Shown here one piece after another: positions 40,281 through 49,737 of a stretch of 64,000 nucleotides of DNA. The notes under the pieces are model-generated. The model worked only from the letters and a program-made list of their open reading frames with translations, ran no database searches and was not told the DNA's origin. A program made the position numbers and the translations under genes. How positions within the stretch are numbered: position 1 is the first letter of the stretch; each line of letters opens with the position of its first letter. The DNA lies in assembly GCF_014534645.1 (NCBI RefSeq), contig NZ_JACVQF010000190.1:124001-188000 (forward strand), in the 5' to 3' direction. The stretch comes from Streptomyces griseicoloratus (GTDB lineage: Bacteria > Actinomycetota > Actinomycetes > Streptomycetales > Streptomycetaceae).

Positions 40281-40386
40281 GCACGCCTTCCGCCGGGGCG
40301 CTTCCAGCGCTTCGGCCCGGCACGGCGCGTAGCGCTCCCGTCGCGGAATCGCGGGTTCCTTACGCGGCCTTCATCGTGCTACAACA

Positions 40387-40412
40387 GGTCTACACCACTA
40401 GTGGTGTAGACC
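40387..40412. promoter_or_regulatory. Perfect 26-bp palindrome: double DasR site upstream of nagE2
   Basis: Half GGTCTACACCACT (40387-40399) is followed at once by its exact reverse complement AGTGGTGTAGACC (40400-40412). Each half carries a dre core, so the palindrome offers two back-to-back DasR-type boxes. It lies 20 bp before the nagE2 ATG and just upstream of the GGAGG ribosome site. Confidence 0.9.
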
Positions 40413-40431
40413 ATCACCCGATGGAGGACTT

Positions 40432-41679
40432 ATGAGCACCGCCACCGCAACGGCGGCCCCCGCAAAGAAGCGGGGATCCGGCCTGATCCAGGGCCTGCAG
40501 AAGGTCGGCCGCAGCCTGCAGCTCCCGATCGCCGTCCTGCCGGCGGCGGGCATCCTGCTGCGCCTGGGTCAGCAGGACGTCCAGGACAAGCTGAACCTGC
40601 CCGACAAGGTCACGGCGGTGTTCGCGACGGCCGGTGGCGCGATCTTCGACAACCTGCCGATGCTGTTCTGCATCGGTGTCGCGATCGGCTTCGCCAAGAA
40701 GGCGGACGGTTCCACGGCGCTGGCCGCCCTGGTCGGCTTCCTGGTGTACAGCAACGTCCTCAAGGCTTTCCCCGTCACCGAGGCGAAGGTCCAGGCCGGC
40801 GAAGACATCGCCGCGACCTACAACAACCCCGGGGTGCTCGGCGGCATCGTCATGGGCCTGCTGGCCGCCGTCCTGTGGCAGCGCTTCCACCGCAAGAAGC
40901 TGGTGGACTGGCTCGGCTTCTTCAACGGCCGCCGCCTGGTGCCGATCATCATGGCCTTCGTGGGCACCATCATGGGTGTCTTCTTCGGTCTGGTGTGGGA
41001 GCCGATCGGTGAGGTCATCTCCGACGTCGGCGAGTGGATGACCGGTCTCGGCGCCGTCGGCGCGGGTCTGTTCGGTCTGATCAACCGCGCGCTGATCCCG
41101 GTCGGCATGCACCAGTTCGTCAACACCGTGTCCTGGTTCCAGATCGGCGACTTCACGGACGCGGCCGGCGAGATCGTCCACGGTGACCTCAACCGGTTCT
41201 TCGCCGGGGACCCTGACGCCGGTCAGTTCATGTCGGGCTTCTTCCCGATCATGATGTTCGGTCTGCCGGCCGCCGCGATCGCCATCGCGCACGCCGCCCG
41301 TCCCGAGCGCCGCAAGGCCGTGATGGGCATGATGGTCTCGCTGGCGCTGACCTCCTTCGTGACCGGTGTGACCGAGCCCATCGAGTTCGCGTTCATGTTC
41401 ATCGCGCCGGTGCTCTACGCGATCCACGCCGTCCTGACCGCCCTGTCGATGGCGATCACCTGGGCGTTCGGCGTCCACGCGGGCTTCACCTTCTCCGCGG
41501 GCTTCATCGACTACGCGCTGAACTGGAACCTGGCCACCAAGCCGTGGCTGATCATCCCGATCGGCCTGGTCTTCGCGGTGATCTACTACGTGCTCTTCCG
41601 GTTCGCGATCACCAAGTTCAACCTCCCCACCCCGGGCCGCGAGCCCGAGGAGGAGGTCGAGGACCTCACGAAGGCGTGA
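40432..41679 (+). CDS. nagE2: PTS N-acetylglucosamine EIIC permease
   Basis: EIIC of 415 residues, paralogue of nagE1 (LIQGLQKVGRSLQLPIAVLP; FNGRRLVPIIMAFVG; GVTEPIEFAFMFIAPVLYAI). In S. coelicolor NagE2 is the main GlcNAc transporter and a key to sensing of chitin/peptidoglycan breakdown. The double dre in the promoter supports the same role here. The codon usage is more GC3- and C-biased than nagE1, suggesting higher expression. Confidence 0.95.
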   Translation: MSTATATAAPAKKRGSGLIQGLQKVGRSLQLPIAVLPAAGILLRLGQQDVQDKLNLPDKVTAVFATAGGAIFDNLPMLFCIGVAIGFAKKADGSTALAALVGFLVYSNVLKAFPVTEAKVQAGEDIAATYNNPGVLGGIVMGLLAAVLWQRFHRKKLVDWLGFFNGRRLVPIIMAFVGTIMGVFFGLVWEPIGEVISDVGEWMTGLGAVGAGLFGLINRALIPVGMHQFVNTVSWFQIGDFTDAAGEIVHGDLNRFFAGDPDAGQFMSGFFPIMMFGLPAAAIAIAHAARPERRKAVMGMMVSLALTSFVTGVTEPIEFAFMFIAPVLYAIHAVLTALSMAITWAFGVHAGFTFSAGFIDYALNWNLATKPWLIIPIGLVFAVIYYVLFRFAITKFNLPTPGREPEEEVEDLTKA

Positions 41680-41699
41680 GCGCTCCCCGCACGGCATGA

Positions 41700-41736
41700 C
41701 GAAGGCCCCGGAACCGTCGAGGTTCCGGGGCCTTCG
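41700..41736 (+). terminator. nagE2: Terminator of nagE2
   Basis: Perfect 16-bp hairpin, arms 41700-41715 and 41721-41736 (CGAAGGCCCCGGAACC and complement), between nagE2 and the convergent hydrolase gene. Probably works both ways. Confidence 0.92.
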
Positions 41737-41766
41737 CGCACGTACGCCTCCGGATCGCGGCGCGCG

Positions 41767-42519
41767 TCAGATCTCGTACGACACACCGGGCGCCGCCAGC
41801 TCCACCGGCCCGTCGTACACGGCCTGCGCGTCGGTCAGGTTGACGCGGGGGTCGGTCCACGGCGGGATGTGGGTGAGGACCAGGCGCCGGGCTCCGGCGC
41901 GGGCGGCGGACTCGCCCGCCTCGCGGCCGTTGAGGTGCAGGTCCGGGATGTTCTCCTTGCCGTGCGTGAAGGCCGCCTCGCACAGGAACAGGTCGGTGTC
42001 CCGGGCCAGTTCGTCCAGCGCGGCGGAGACCCCGGTGTCACCGGAGTACGTCAGCGACCTGCCGCCGTGCTCGACGCGGATGGCGTAGGCCTCCACGGGG
42101 TGGGCGACGCGCTCGGTGTGCACGGTGAGCGGGCCGATCTCGAAGGTGCCCGGCTTGACCGTGTGGAAGTCGAAGACCTCGCTCATGGACGAGGCGGAGG
42201 GGGTGTCGGCGTAGGCGGTGGTGAGCCGGTGCTCGGTGCCCTCGGGTCCGAAGACGGGCAGCGGGGCGCAGCGGCCCCCGTCGTGCCGGTAGTAGCGCGC
42301 CACGAAGTAGGCGCACATGTCGATGCAGTGGTCGGCGTGCAGATGGCTGAGGAAGATCGCGTCGAGGTCGTAGAGACCGCAGTGGCGCTGCAGCTCGCCC
42401 AGGGCTCCGTTGCCCATGTCGAGGAGCAGCCGGAAGCCGTCGGCCTCGACGAGGTAGCTCGAGCAGGCCGATTCCGCGGACGGGAACGACCCCGAGCAGC
42501 CGACGACGGTGAGCTTCAT
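41767..42519 (-). CDS. Metallo-beta-lactamase-fold hydrolase (RNase Z-like)
   Basis: Protein of 250 residues with an MBL fold. Metal-binding motif FLSHLHADHCIDM (HxHxDH, about 62-67), a later His in RVAHPVEAYAIR, Asp in LTYSGDTGVSAAL and a final His in LVLTHIPPW. This set is typical of the RNase Z / phosphodiesterase-like subgroup. Start at ATG 42519 has GGAGG ten bases before it. The exact substrate is unknown. Confidence 0.92.
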   Translation of the reverse strand: MKLTVVGCSGSFPSAESACSSYLVEADGFRLLLDMGNGALGELQRHCGLYDLDAIFLSHLHADHCIDMCAYFVARYYRHDGGRCAPLPVFGPEGTEHRLTTAYADTPSASSMSEVFDFHTVKPGTFEIGPLTVHTERVAHPVEAYAIRVEHGGRSLTYSGDTGVSAALDELARDTDLFLCEAAFTHGKENIPDLHLNGREAGESAARAGARRLVLTHIPPWTDPRVNLTDAQAVYDGPVELAAPGVSYEI

Positions 42520-42723
42520 GAAGCAGAAACCTCCGCTGGCGGGTGTGGAGAGACGGGGGTCGTGCGGTTCGTCGAGCGTAAGGCGCAAAACCTTCGGTCG
42601 CTCCTCCGCCAGGGGCCGTTGTGGGGGAACTCACCTGTGGTGTCACCGGTTCGGCTGGAAGTGGGGCGCTCGGGGCCGCCGTGGGGGCGCGCGGGAGCGG
42701 CACGCGCCGGTAACGTCGACGGT

Positions 42724-43224
42724 ATGGACACGTCCTGGTGGCTCGCGCTCGCGGCGGTGGTACTGCTCGCGCTCGTCGCCGTGGTCGTCGACGGCTGGGG
42801 CCGGGGGCCGCGGCCGGGGGGCCGGCTCAGGCCGTGGGCGCGTCCGGCGGGGCCCGGCGGGCGCACGGCCCGGCCGCGGCCGGCGGAGATCTGGTGGGCG
42901 AGCGTGCCGGACGAGGACGCCCGGGGTGCGGGTGCCGGTCCGGGCCCCGCCGCGGGAGAGCCGCGGGGCGGCCCCAGGGACCGGCCGTGCCTGGTGATCG
43001 CGGTGCGCAGGCGCCGCGTGGTCGTCGCGAGGATCACCAGCCGCTACCGGGACGAGCGGGCCGGGGTGATCCCGCTGCCCCCGGGTTCGGTCGGGAACGC
43101 GCGGGGGCGTACGAGCTTCCTGGAGACGGACGAACTGCGCGAGGTGCCGGTGCGGGACTTCCGGCGCCGGGTCGGCGTGGTGGACCCGGTCCTGTGGGAC
43201 CAGGTCCGTCACCTCGCGACGTAA
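42724..43224 (+). CDS. Membrane-anchored PemK/MazF-like protein
   Basis: Protein of 166 residues. One N-terminal transmembrane helix (WWLALAAVVLLALVAVVVDGW) is followed by an Arg/Pro/Gly-rich linker. A PemK-like domain comes next: AEIWWASVPDED (position of the PxxGEIW motif), DRPCLVIAVRRRRVVVARITS, then RTSFLETDELREVPVRDF and WDQVRHL. MazF/PemK proteins are RNases normally neutralised by an antitoxin; no antitoxin gene is adjacent, and the membrane anchor is atypical. The RNase residues cannot be confirmed by eye. Confidence 0.82.
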   Translation: MDTSWWLALAAVVLLALVAVVVDGWGRGPRPGGRLRPWARPAGPGGRTARPRPAEIWWASVPDEDARGAGAGPGPAAGEPRGGPRDRPCLVIAVRRRRVVVARITSRYRDERAGVIPLPPGSVGNARGRTSFLETDELREVPVRDFRRRVGVVDPVLWDQVRHLAT

Positions 43225-43231
43225 ACGCCCG

Positions 43232-44188
<957 letters not shown>

Positions 44189-44467
44189 TCAGGCCATACC
44201 GCCGGCGACGGCCGGCAGGATCGTGACGTTGTCGCCGTCGGCGAGCTTGGTGTCGATGCCGTCGAGGAAGCGGACGTCCTCGTCGTTCAGGTAGACGTTG
44301 ACGAAGCGGCGGAGCTGGCCCCCGTCCACGATGCGGGCCTGGATGCCCGCATGCCGGGTCTCCAGGTCGGCGAAGAGCTCGGCGAGGGTGTCCCCGGTGC
44401 CCTCCACCGCCTTCTGGCCGTCGGTGTACTGGCGGAGGATGGTCGGGATGCGGACCTCGATGGCCAT
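44189..44467 (-). CDS. cysO: Sulfur carrier protein (CysO, MoaD/ThiS fold)
   Basis: Ubiquitin-like sulfur carrier of 92 residues: EVRIPTILRQYTDG start and FVNVYLNDEDVRFLDG, ending DNVTILPAVAGGMA. The sulfur is carried on the C-terminal di-glycine as thiocarboxylate. Here two residues (Met-Ala) follow the GG, so they must be removed before activation. The Mec-like JAMM protease upstream is a good candidate for this, as QbsD does for QbsE. AGGAG is ten bases before the ATG. Confidence 0.93.
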   Translation of the reverse strand: MAIEVRIPTILRQYTDGQKAVEGTGDTLAELFADLETRHAGIQARIVDGGQLRRFVNVYLNDEDVRFLDGIDTKLADGDNVTILPAVAGGMA

Positions 44468-44520
44468 GGCTCAGGGCTCCTGTCGGAAGGTGTCGTAGGT
44501 TCGAAGGGCGCGCGGCGGCA

Positions 44521-44538
44521 CGCGGCGGCCCGCCGCGG
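44521..44538 (-). promoter_or_regulatory. Hairpin in cysO leader (attenuator candidate)
   Basis: CGCGGCGG and CCGCCGCG form a self-complementary stem between the leader peptide stop (44566) and the cysO start (44467). In a cysteine-dependent attenuation model, ribosome progress on the leader would decide whether this or an alternative fold forms. This role is inferred. Confidence 0.5.
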
Positions 44539-44565
44539 CTCACGGCCGTACGGCGGCAGCGGAGA

Positions 44566-44661
44566 TCAACAGATGGCGCTGTTCAGCCTGCACAGGTCGA
44601 CGTGCAGCCGCGCCACGAGCAGCGTGCCCGGCGCCTTGTCGCTCACGTCGAGAAGAACCAT
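44566..44661 (-). CDS. Cysteine-type leader peptide (31 residues)
   Basis: Short open frame (ATG 44661, TGA at 44566) encoding MVLLDVSDKAPG... then RLHVDLCRLNSAIC. The HVDLCR-x-SA-x-C ending is the signature of Streptomyces putative leader peptides found before sulfur metabolism genes. It lies 98 bp upstream of cysO with a GC-rich hairpin between. Two Cys, one at the very last codon, are consistent with translational sensing of cysteine. Family recognition is good; mechanism is inferred. Confidence 0.85.
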   Translation of the reverse strand: MVLLDVSDKAPGTLLVARLHVDLCRLNSAIC

Positions 44662-44765
44662 GGGCTCATCGTAACGATTCCCGGTCCGGCTCCCGGAGTG
44701 TGATCTCACCGTTCGGACGTTCTTCATCCGCGATTCGGGATGCGGGCGCGGTCGGCGGGGCGGCC

Positions 44766-45188
44766 TCAGTACGCGTCCACGACCTTGACCTCCTCCTCCG
44801 TCACCTCGCCCTCCACGATGCGGAACGAACGGAACTGGAAGTCGCCGGCGCCGTCGGTGTCCGCGGTGGAGACCAGGACGTAGTGGGCGCCGGGCTCGTT
44901 GGCGTAGGAGATGTCGGTGCGGGAGGGGTAGGCCTCGGTGGCCGTGTGGGAGTGGTAGATGATCACCGGCTCCTCGTCGCGGTCGTCCATCTCGCGGTAG
45001 AGCTTGAGCAGGTCCTGCGAGTCGAACTCGTAGAAGGTGGGCGACCGGGCCGCGTTCAGCATCGGGATGAACCGCTCGGGGCGGCCCTCGCCCACGGGGC
45101 CGGCGACCACGCCGCACGCCTCGTCGGGGTGGTCCTCGCGCGCGTGGGCGACGATCTGGTCGTACAGGGCCTGGGTGATGGTCAGCAT
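44766..45188 (-). CDS. mec: JAMM/MPN metalloprotease (Mec-like)
   Basis: Zn-protease of 140 residues. The JAMM motif is complete: an upstream Glu in DEACGVVAG and YHSHTATEAYPSRTD (His-x-His-x10-Asp). In Mycobacterium, Mec releases cysteine from the CysO-Cys adduct. Genes for both partners lie downstream on the same strand. ATG 45188 is preceded by a terminator hairpin of the upstream permease gene, so the cysteine operon begins here. Confidence 0.93.
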   Translation of the reverse strand: MLTITQALYDQIVAHAREDHPDEACGVVAGPVGEGRPERFIPMLNAARSPTFYEFDSQDLLKLYREMDDRDEEPVIIYHSHTATEAYPSRTDISYANEPGAHYVLVSTADTDGAGDFQFRSFRIVEGEVTEEEVKVVDAY

Positions 45189-45208
45189 GCCGGCAAGCAT
45201 AAGCAGAA

Positions 45209-45245
45209 GGGCCGTTCCGTACCGATGAGTGGTACGGAACGGCCC
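45209..45245 (-). terminator. Terminator between amino acid permease and mec
   Basis: Perfect 15-bp hairpin, arms 45209-45223 and 45231-45245 (GGGCCGTTCCGTACC and complement). It is followed on the minus strand by a T-rich stretch (TTCTGCTTATGC). Confidence 0.9.
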
Positions 45246-45334
45246 ACATGCCGGACGTCCTGAGCGGCTGCCGCATCGGGGCGCCACGAGTGCCCCCTGC
45301 GGCCGGACGTCCGTCGTGCGCGCGGACGCGCAGG

Positions 45335-46762
45335 TCAGCCGACCTTCTCGAACTCCGGCTCGCCGTGGCGCTCGGCGATCTGCGGGTTGCGGTTCTTCAG
45401 CACGAACCAGCCGATCGCGAGGGCGGCGGCCCAGCCGGCCATGACGTACAGACAGACCCGGGAGTCGGCGTCGTACGCGATCAGGCCGGTGACGAAGAGC
45501 AGGAAGGCGATGGCGATGTAGGAGCACACCGCGCCGCCCGGCGCCGGGAAGGAGGAGGCGGGCAGCCGGCCCGCGACGACCTGGCGGCGGTAGAGGACAT
45601 GGCTGATGAGGATCATCAGCCAGGTCCAGATGCCGGCCGCGGTGGCGACCGAGGTGACGTACCCGAAGGCCTTCTCCGGGACGATGTAGTTCAGGACCAC
45701 GCCGATGCCCATGAAGACGACGGAGACGCCGATGCCGATCGCCGGCGTCTTGGTCGACGACAGCCGGTTGAAGATCTTGGGGGCCTCGCCGTTGTCCGCG
45801 AGGGTGCGCAGCATGCGGCCCGTGGAGTACATGCCGGAGTTGCAGGACGACAGGGCGGCGGTGAGCACGACGAAGTTGACGATGCCGGCGCCGGCCGGGA
45901 TGCCGATGACCGCGAAGGCCTTCACGAAGGGGCTGACGCCCTCGGCGAACTCGGTCCACTTCACGACGGCCAGGATGACGGTGAGGGCGCCGACGTAGAA
46001 CAGGGCGATGCGCCAGGGCAGGGTGTTGATCGCCTTGGGGAGGGTCTTCTCCGGGTTCTCCGACTCGCCGGCCGTGACGCCGACCAGCTCGACGGCGAGG
46101 TAGGCGAACATGACGCCCTGGAGGGTCATCAGGGAGGAGCCGATGCCCTTGGGGAAGAAGCCGTCGAAGGCCCACAGGTTGGAGACGGCGGCGGTGTCGC
46201 CGGCCTGGCTGAAGCCGAGGGTGAGCACGCCGAGGCCGATGACGATCATGCCGATGATGGCGGTGACCTTGACCATCGAGAACCAGAACTCGATCTCGCC
46301 GAACAGCTTCACCGAGATCAGGTTGGCCAGGAACAGCACGACCAGGAAGACCAGGGCCGAGACCCACTGCGGGATGTCCGGGAACCAGTAGTGGATGTAG
46401 ATGGCGGCGGCGGTGAGCTCCGCCATGCCGGTGACCACCCACATCAGCCAGTACGTCCAGCCGGTGAAGTAACCGAAGAAGGGGCCGAGGAACTCGCGCG
46501 AGTACTCGGCGAAGGAGCCCGAGACCGGACGGTAGAGCAGGAGCTCGCCGAGCGCCCGCATGATGAAGAAGATGATCACGCCTGCGAGGGCGTACATGAG
46601 GATGATGCTGGGACCGGCCTTGGCGATGTTGGCACCGGCGCCCAGGAACAGGCCGACGCCGATGGCACCGCCGATCGCGATCATCTGGACCTGACGGCTG
46701 CCGAGCCCTCGCTCGTACCCCTCCTCGGGGGCTTTCTCCGTGTCGACCTGCGCAGAGGTCAT
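45335..46762 (-). CDS. APC-family amino acid permease
   Basis: Transporter of 475 residues with 12 transmembrane segments. APC signature near the N-terminus: RQVQMIAIGGAIGVGLFLGAG, then RALGELLLYRPVSGSFAEYS (the RALGELL motif of the AnsP/GabP/CycA-like amino acid transporter group), GESENPEKTLPKAINTLPWR, and SRVCLYVMAGWAAALAIGWF near the end. Substrate is likely a neutral or amide amino acid, but unresolved. ATG 46762 chosen: a purine stretch lies at about 11 bases; an ATG 21 bases earlier is possible. Confidence 0.93.
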   Translation of the reverse strand: MTSAQVDTEKAPEEGYERGLGSRQVQMIAIGGAIGVGLFLGAGANIAKAGPSIILMYALAGVIIFFIMRALGELLLYRPVSGSFAEYSREFLGPFFGYFTGWTYWLMWVVTGMAELTAAAIYIHYWFPDIPQWVSALVFLVVLFLANLISVKLFGEIEFWFSMVKVTAIIGMIVIGLGVLTLGFSQAGDTAAVSNLWAFDGFFPKGIGSSLMTLQGVMFAYLAVELVGVTAGESENPEKTLPKAINTLPWRIALFYVGALTVILAVVKWTEFAEGVSPFVKAFAVIGIPAGAGIVNFVVLTAALSSCNSGMYSTGRMLRTLADNGEAPKIFNRLSSTKTPAIGIGVSVVFMGIGVVLNYIVPEKAFGYVTSVATAAGIWTWLMILISHVLYRRQVVAGRLPASSFPAPGGAVCSYIAIAFLLFVTGLIAYDADSRVCLYVMAGWAAALAIGWFVLKNRNPQIAERHGEPEFEKVG

Positions 46763-47120
46763 GTGTGGTGCGCCTTTCTCCATGCCGACCCGGGCCTTTC
46801 GTCGGCCGCGGATCGGGTCTCGATCCCCCCGGATGATGGAGCTGAGCGGGCTCACGTCCCGCTCGTGCCTGGCCGGCGGTCCGCCGACTCGGTGGCGCAC
46901 CCGGCCGAACATTCGGGTGGTGTTCGCCGGGCGGTCGTGAAGATTTACCACGGCCGCAGCACTGATCACAGGTGCGCACTGTGACACACAGCACAAACAG
47001 AACCGGACAAAGGGGATCGAACAGGAGCGAAAAGGGGCAGCACTTTGACGCGATCGTTATCCGGATTTGAGGGTCCGCTGAGCGGACACCCGGTTCCCCC
47101 CGGTCAGGGTGTAAGGGGCG
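46763..47120. other. 358-bp gap upstream of the amino acid permease
   Basis: No gene seen. It holds the permease leader and a 7-bp inverted repeat (GTCCGCT/AGCGGAC, 47073-47087), which may end the permease leader or the DUF2017 transcript. Confidence 0.5.
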
Positions 47121-47732
47121 TCAGGGCATCAGGGTGGATACCAGCGTCTCCTGGAGACCGCCCAGCCACAGATACGCCATCACCATCGGCTTGCGCGGAT
47201 CCTCGTCCGGGAGCCGGTAGAGCAGGTCGGTGTCCTCCTCGTCGGTGATCTCCAGCCGGGAGCCGATCGCCAGACGGAGGTCGTTGAGGGCGCCGAGCCA
47301 CTGCCGGGACTCCTCCGTCGACAGCTTCAGCACCGCCCCGCCCTCGCCGCTCGCCGCGGAGGCCAGGGCGTCCAGGGCGCGGATCACCGCGAGCGCGTTC
47401 TCACGCTTGCCGGCCCGCAGGTCGTTCTCGGTGTAGCGGCGGAACTCGGCGGAGTGCGTCCGCTGCTCCTCCGCGTCCTGCGGCGAGCCGGGCGGCTGCG
47501 CGGGATCGCCGTAGGCGTCCGGGAACAGGCGGCGCAGCACCGGGTCGGAGGGCGGCTCGCTCGGGCCCTCGGCGAAGAGCTCGGCGAGCGGGTCGGCCTG
47601 CGCGTCCTCGGCGGGGCCGGGGCCGATCAGCTCCAGGAGCTGCACGGCCAGCGACCGGATGATGGAGATCTCGACGTCGTCGAGGGCGACGGCCGCACCG
47701 CCGCCGGGGAGCGGTTCGAAGTGTCCTGGCAT
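47121..47732 (-). CDS. DUF2017 protein
   Basis: Protein of 203 residues; actinobacterial DUF2017: FEPLPGGGAAVALDDVEISI, LRRLFPDAYGDP, FRRYTENDLRAGKRENALAV and YLWLGGLQETLVSTLMP. It follows clpS directly (12 bp between) on the same strand, an arrangement conserved in actinomycetes. Function unknown; association with the Clp protease adaptor suggests a role in proteolysis. Confidence 0.92.
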   Translation of the reverse strand: MPGHFEPLPGGGAAVALDDVEISIIRSLAVQLLELIGPGPAEDAQADPLAELFAEGPSEPPSDPVLRRLFPDAYGDPAQPPGSPQDAEEQRTHSAEFRRYTENDLRAGKRENALAVIRALDALASAASGEGGAVLKLSTEESRQWLGALNDLRLAIGSRLEITDEEDTDLLYRLPDEDPRKPMVMAYLWLGGLQETLVSTLMP

Positions 47733-47744
47733 GGAGGCGATTCG

Positions 47745-48062
47745 CTACTTCCGGTCCTGCTGGAGGGTGGCCCACAGACCGTAGCCGTGCATGGCCTGCA
47801 CGTCGCGTTCCATCTCCTCGCGACTGCCGCTGGAGACGACCGCCCGGCCCTTGTGGTGGACATCGAGCATGAGCTTGGTGGCCTTGTCCTTGGAGTAGCC
47901 GAAGTACGTCTGGAAGACATACGTCACGTAGCTCATGAGGTTGACCGGGTCGTTGTGGACGATCGTGACCCAGGGGACGTCGGGCTCGGGCACGGCGAAG
48001 GTCTCCTCCGCCGACTCGGTGCGTTCGATCTCTAGGGGCGCGGGTGACGTCACACCCCCCAT
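47745..48062 (-). CDS. clpS: ClpS, ATP-dependent Clp protease adaptor
   Basis: Adaptor of 105 residues that delivers N-degron substrates to ClpAP/ClpCP. ClpS core: [20 protein letters not shown] (Asn/Asp substrate-binding residues), [20 protein letters not shown] and [18 protein letters not shown]. The start is chosen at ATG 48062; no strong ribosome site is seen. Divergent from pncB. Confidence 0.95.
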   Translation of the reverse strand: MGGVTSPAPLEIERTESAEETFAVPEPDVPWVTIVHNDPVNLMSYVTYVFQTYFGYSKDKATKLMLDVHHKGRAVVSSGSREEMERDVQAMHGYGLWATLQQDRK

Positions 48063-48242
48063 GCTGCCACCGGAGGGGGGTCGTCGCACAAACCGGCCCG
48101 CCCTCCACGGGAAACGACCCACAAATCGTCACACTGACGAAATCGGGGGTACCATCCCCGTCATGCTGCACACACCGGGGGACAACCCCCGGACCCCCGG
48201 CCGACACGGGGGCACCCGGAGAGTCACAGCAAGGAGAATTTG

Positions 48243-49589
48243 GTGGGCGTAGCGGACCTTGGGCTGCCGGTGGACGTCCCCTCGACGGCGCTCTTCACGG
48301 ACCAGTACGAGCTGACCATGCTCCGAGCCGCGCTGAAGGCGGGCACGGCCGGGCGGCGGAGCGTGTTCGAGGTCTTCACCAGGCGGCTTCCCGACGGGCG
48401 CCGCTACGGCGTCGTGGCGGGCACGGGGCGGGTGCTCGACGCGGTGGAGAACTTCCGCTTCGACGCGGGCGTCCTGCGCTTCCTGCGCGAGCGGAACATC
48501 GTCGACGAGGACACCCTGGACTGGCTCGCCGGCTACCGCTTCAGCGGTGACATCTGGGGCTACCCGGAGGGCGAGGTGTACTTCCCGGGCTCGCCGGTCA
48601 TGCGGGTCGAGGGGTCCTTCGGCGAGTGCGTGCTGCTGGAGACCGTGATCCTGTCCATCCTCAACCACGACTCGGCGATCGCCGCGGCGGCCTCCCGGAT
48701 GGCCTCCGCCGCCGGTGAGCGGCCGCTGATCGAGATGGGCGCCCGCCGCACCCACGAACTGGCCGCGGTGGCCGCCGCCCGGGCCGCGTACGTCGGCGGC
48801 TTCGCGACCACCTCCGACCTGGCCGCCGGCTTCCGCTACAACATCCCCACCGTCGGCACCTCCGCCCACGCCTTCACCCTGCTGCACGACAGCGAGCGGG
48901 ACGCCTTCCGCGCCCAGGTGGACTCCCTCGGCCGGGGCACCACGCTGCTCGTGGACACCTACGACGTCGCCGAGGCCGTCCGTACGGCCGTGGAGATCGC
49001 CGGGCCCGAACTCGGCGCCGTGCGCATCGACTCCGGCGACCTGCTGCTGGTCGCGCACCGGGTGCGGCAGCAGCTCGACGAGCTGGGCGCCACCGGCACG
49101 AAGATCGTCGTGACCTCTGACCTGGACGAGTACGCCATCGCCTCGCTCGCGGCGGCCCCCGTGGACGCCTACGGCGTCGGGACCCAGCTGGTGACCGGCT
49201 CCGGCCACCCGACGGCCTCGATGGTCTACAAGCTGGTCGCCCGCGCCGAGAGCGGCGACGCCGAGGCACCGCTGGTGCCGGTCGCCAAGAAGTCCACCGG
49301 CGGCAAGACATCGATCGGCGGACGCAAGTGGGCCGCCCGGCGGCTGGACGCGGACGGCTACGCCGAGGCCGAGGTGGTCGGCACCGGTCCCGTGCCCGGC
49401 GACCTCGCGGACCGGCAGCTCCTGGTCGAGCTGGTCAAGGGCGGGGAGGTGGTCGCCCGCGAGCCGCTCGACGTCGCCCGGGACCGGCACGCCGCCGCCC
49501 GCGCGAACCTTCCGCTGTCCGCCACGCAGCTCTCCCGAGGGGAACCTGTCATTCCGACGGAGTACGTGCACGGGGGGTCGGGTAGCTAA
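48243..49589 (+). CDS. pncB: Nicotinate phosphoribosyltransferase
   Basis: NAD salvage enzyme of 448 residues joining nicotinate and PRPP to nicotinate mononucleotide. Blocks seen: ALFTDQYELTMLRAALKAG, FEVFTRRLP, LIEMGARRTHELAAVAAARA, GTSAHAFTLLHD, LVDTYDVAEAV, GAVRIDSGDLLLVA. GTG 48243 lies six bases after AAGGAG. The next gene, pncA, makes its substrate. Confidence 0.96.
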   Translation: MGVADLGLPVDVPSTALFTDQYELTMLRAALKAGTAGRRSVFEVFTRRLPDGRRYGVVAGTGRVLDAVENFRFDAGVLRFLRERNIVDEDTLDWLAGYRFSGDIWGYPEGEVYFPGSPVMRVEGSFGECVLLETVILSILNHDSAIAAAASRMASAAGERPLIEMGARRTHELAAVAAARAAYVGGFATTSDLAAGFRYNIPTVGTSAHAFTLLHDSERDAFRAQVDSLGRGTTLLVDTYDVAEAVRTAVEIAGPELGAVRIDSGDLLLVAHRVRQQLDELGATGTKIVVTSDLDEYAIASLAAAPVDAYGVGTQLVTGSGHPTASMVYKLVARAESGDAEAPLVPVAKKSTGGKTSIGGRKWAARRLDADGYAEAEVVGTGPVPGDLADRQLLVELVKGGEVVAREPLDVARDRHAAARANLPLSATQLSRGEPVIPTEYVHGGSGS

Positions 49590-49737
49590 AGCTGGTGCGA
49601 CGCGATACGGCCCGCGGTGGACCCTCCCGTACCGCCCCGGCAGTCAATAGGCTCGGGGGTTCACCGTCCGGGCCCCCAGCCCTTGCCCCCCGTCCTCTCC
49701 CCCGCCCCGTAGCCGACCCAGCCGAAGGACACCGACC

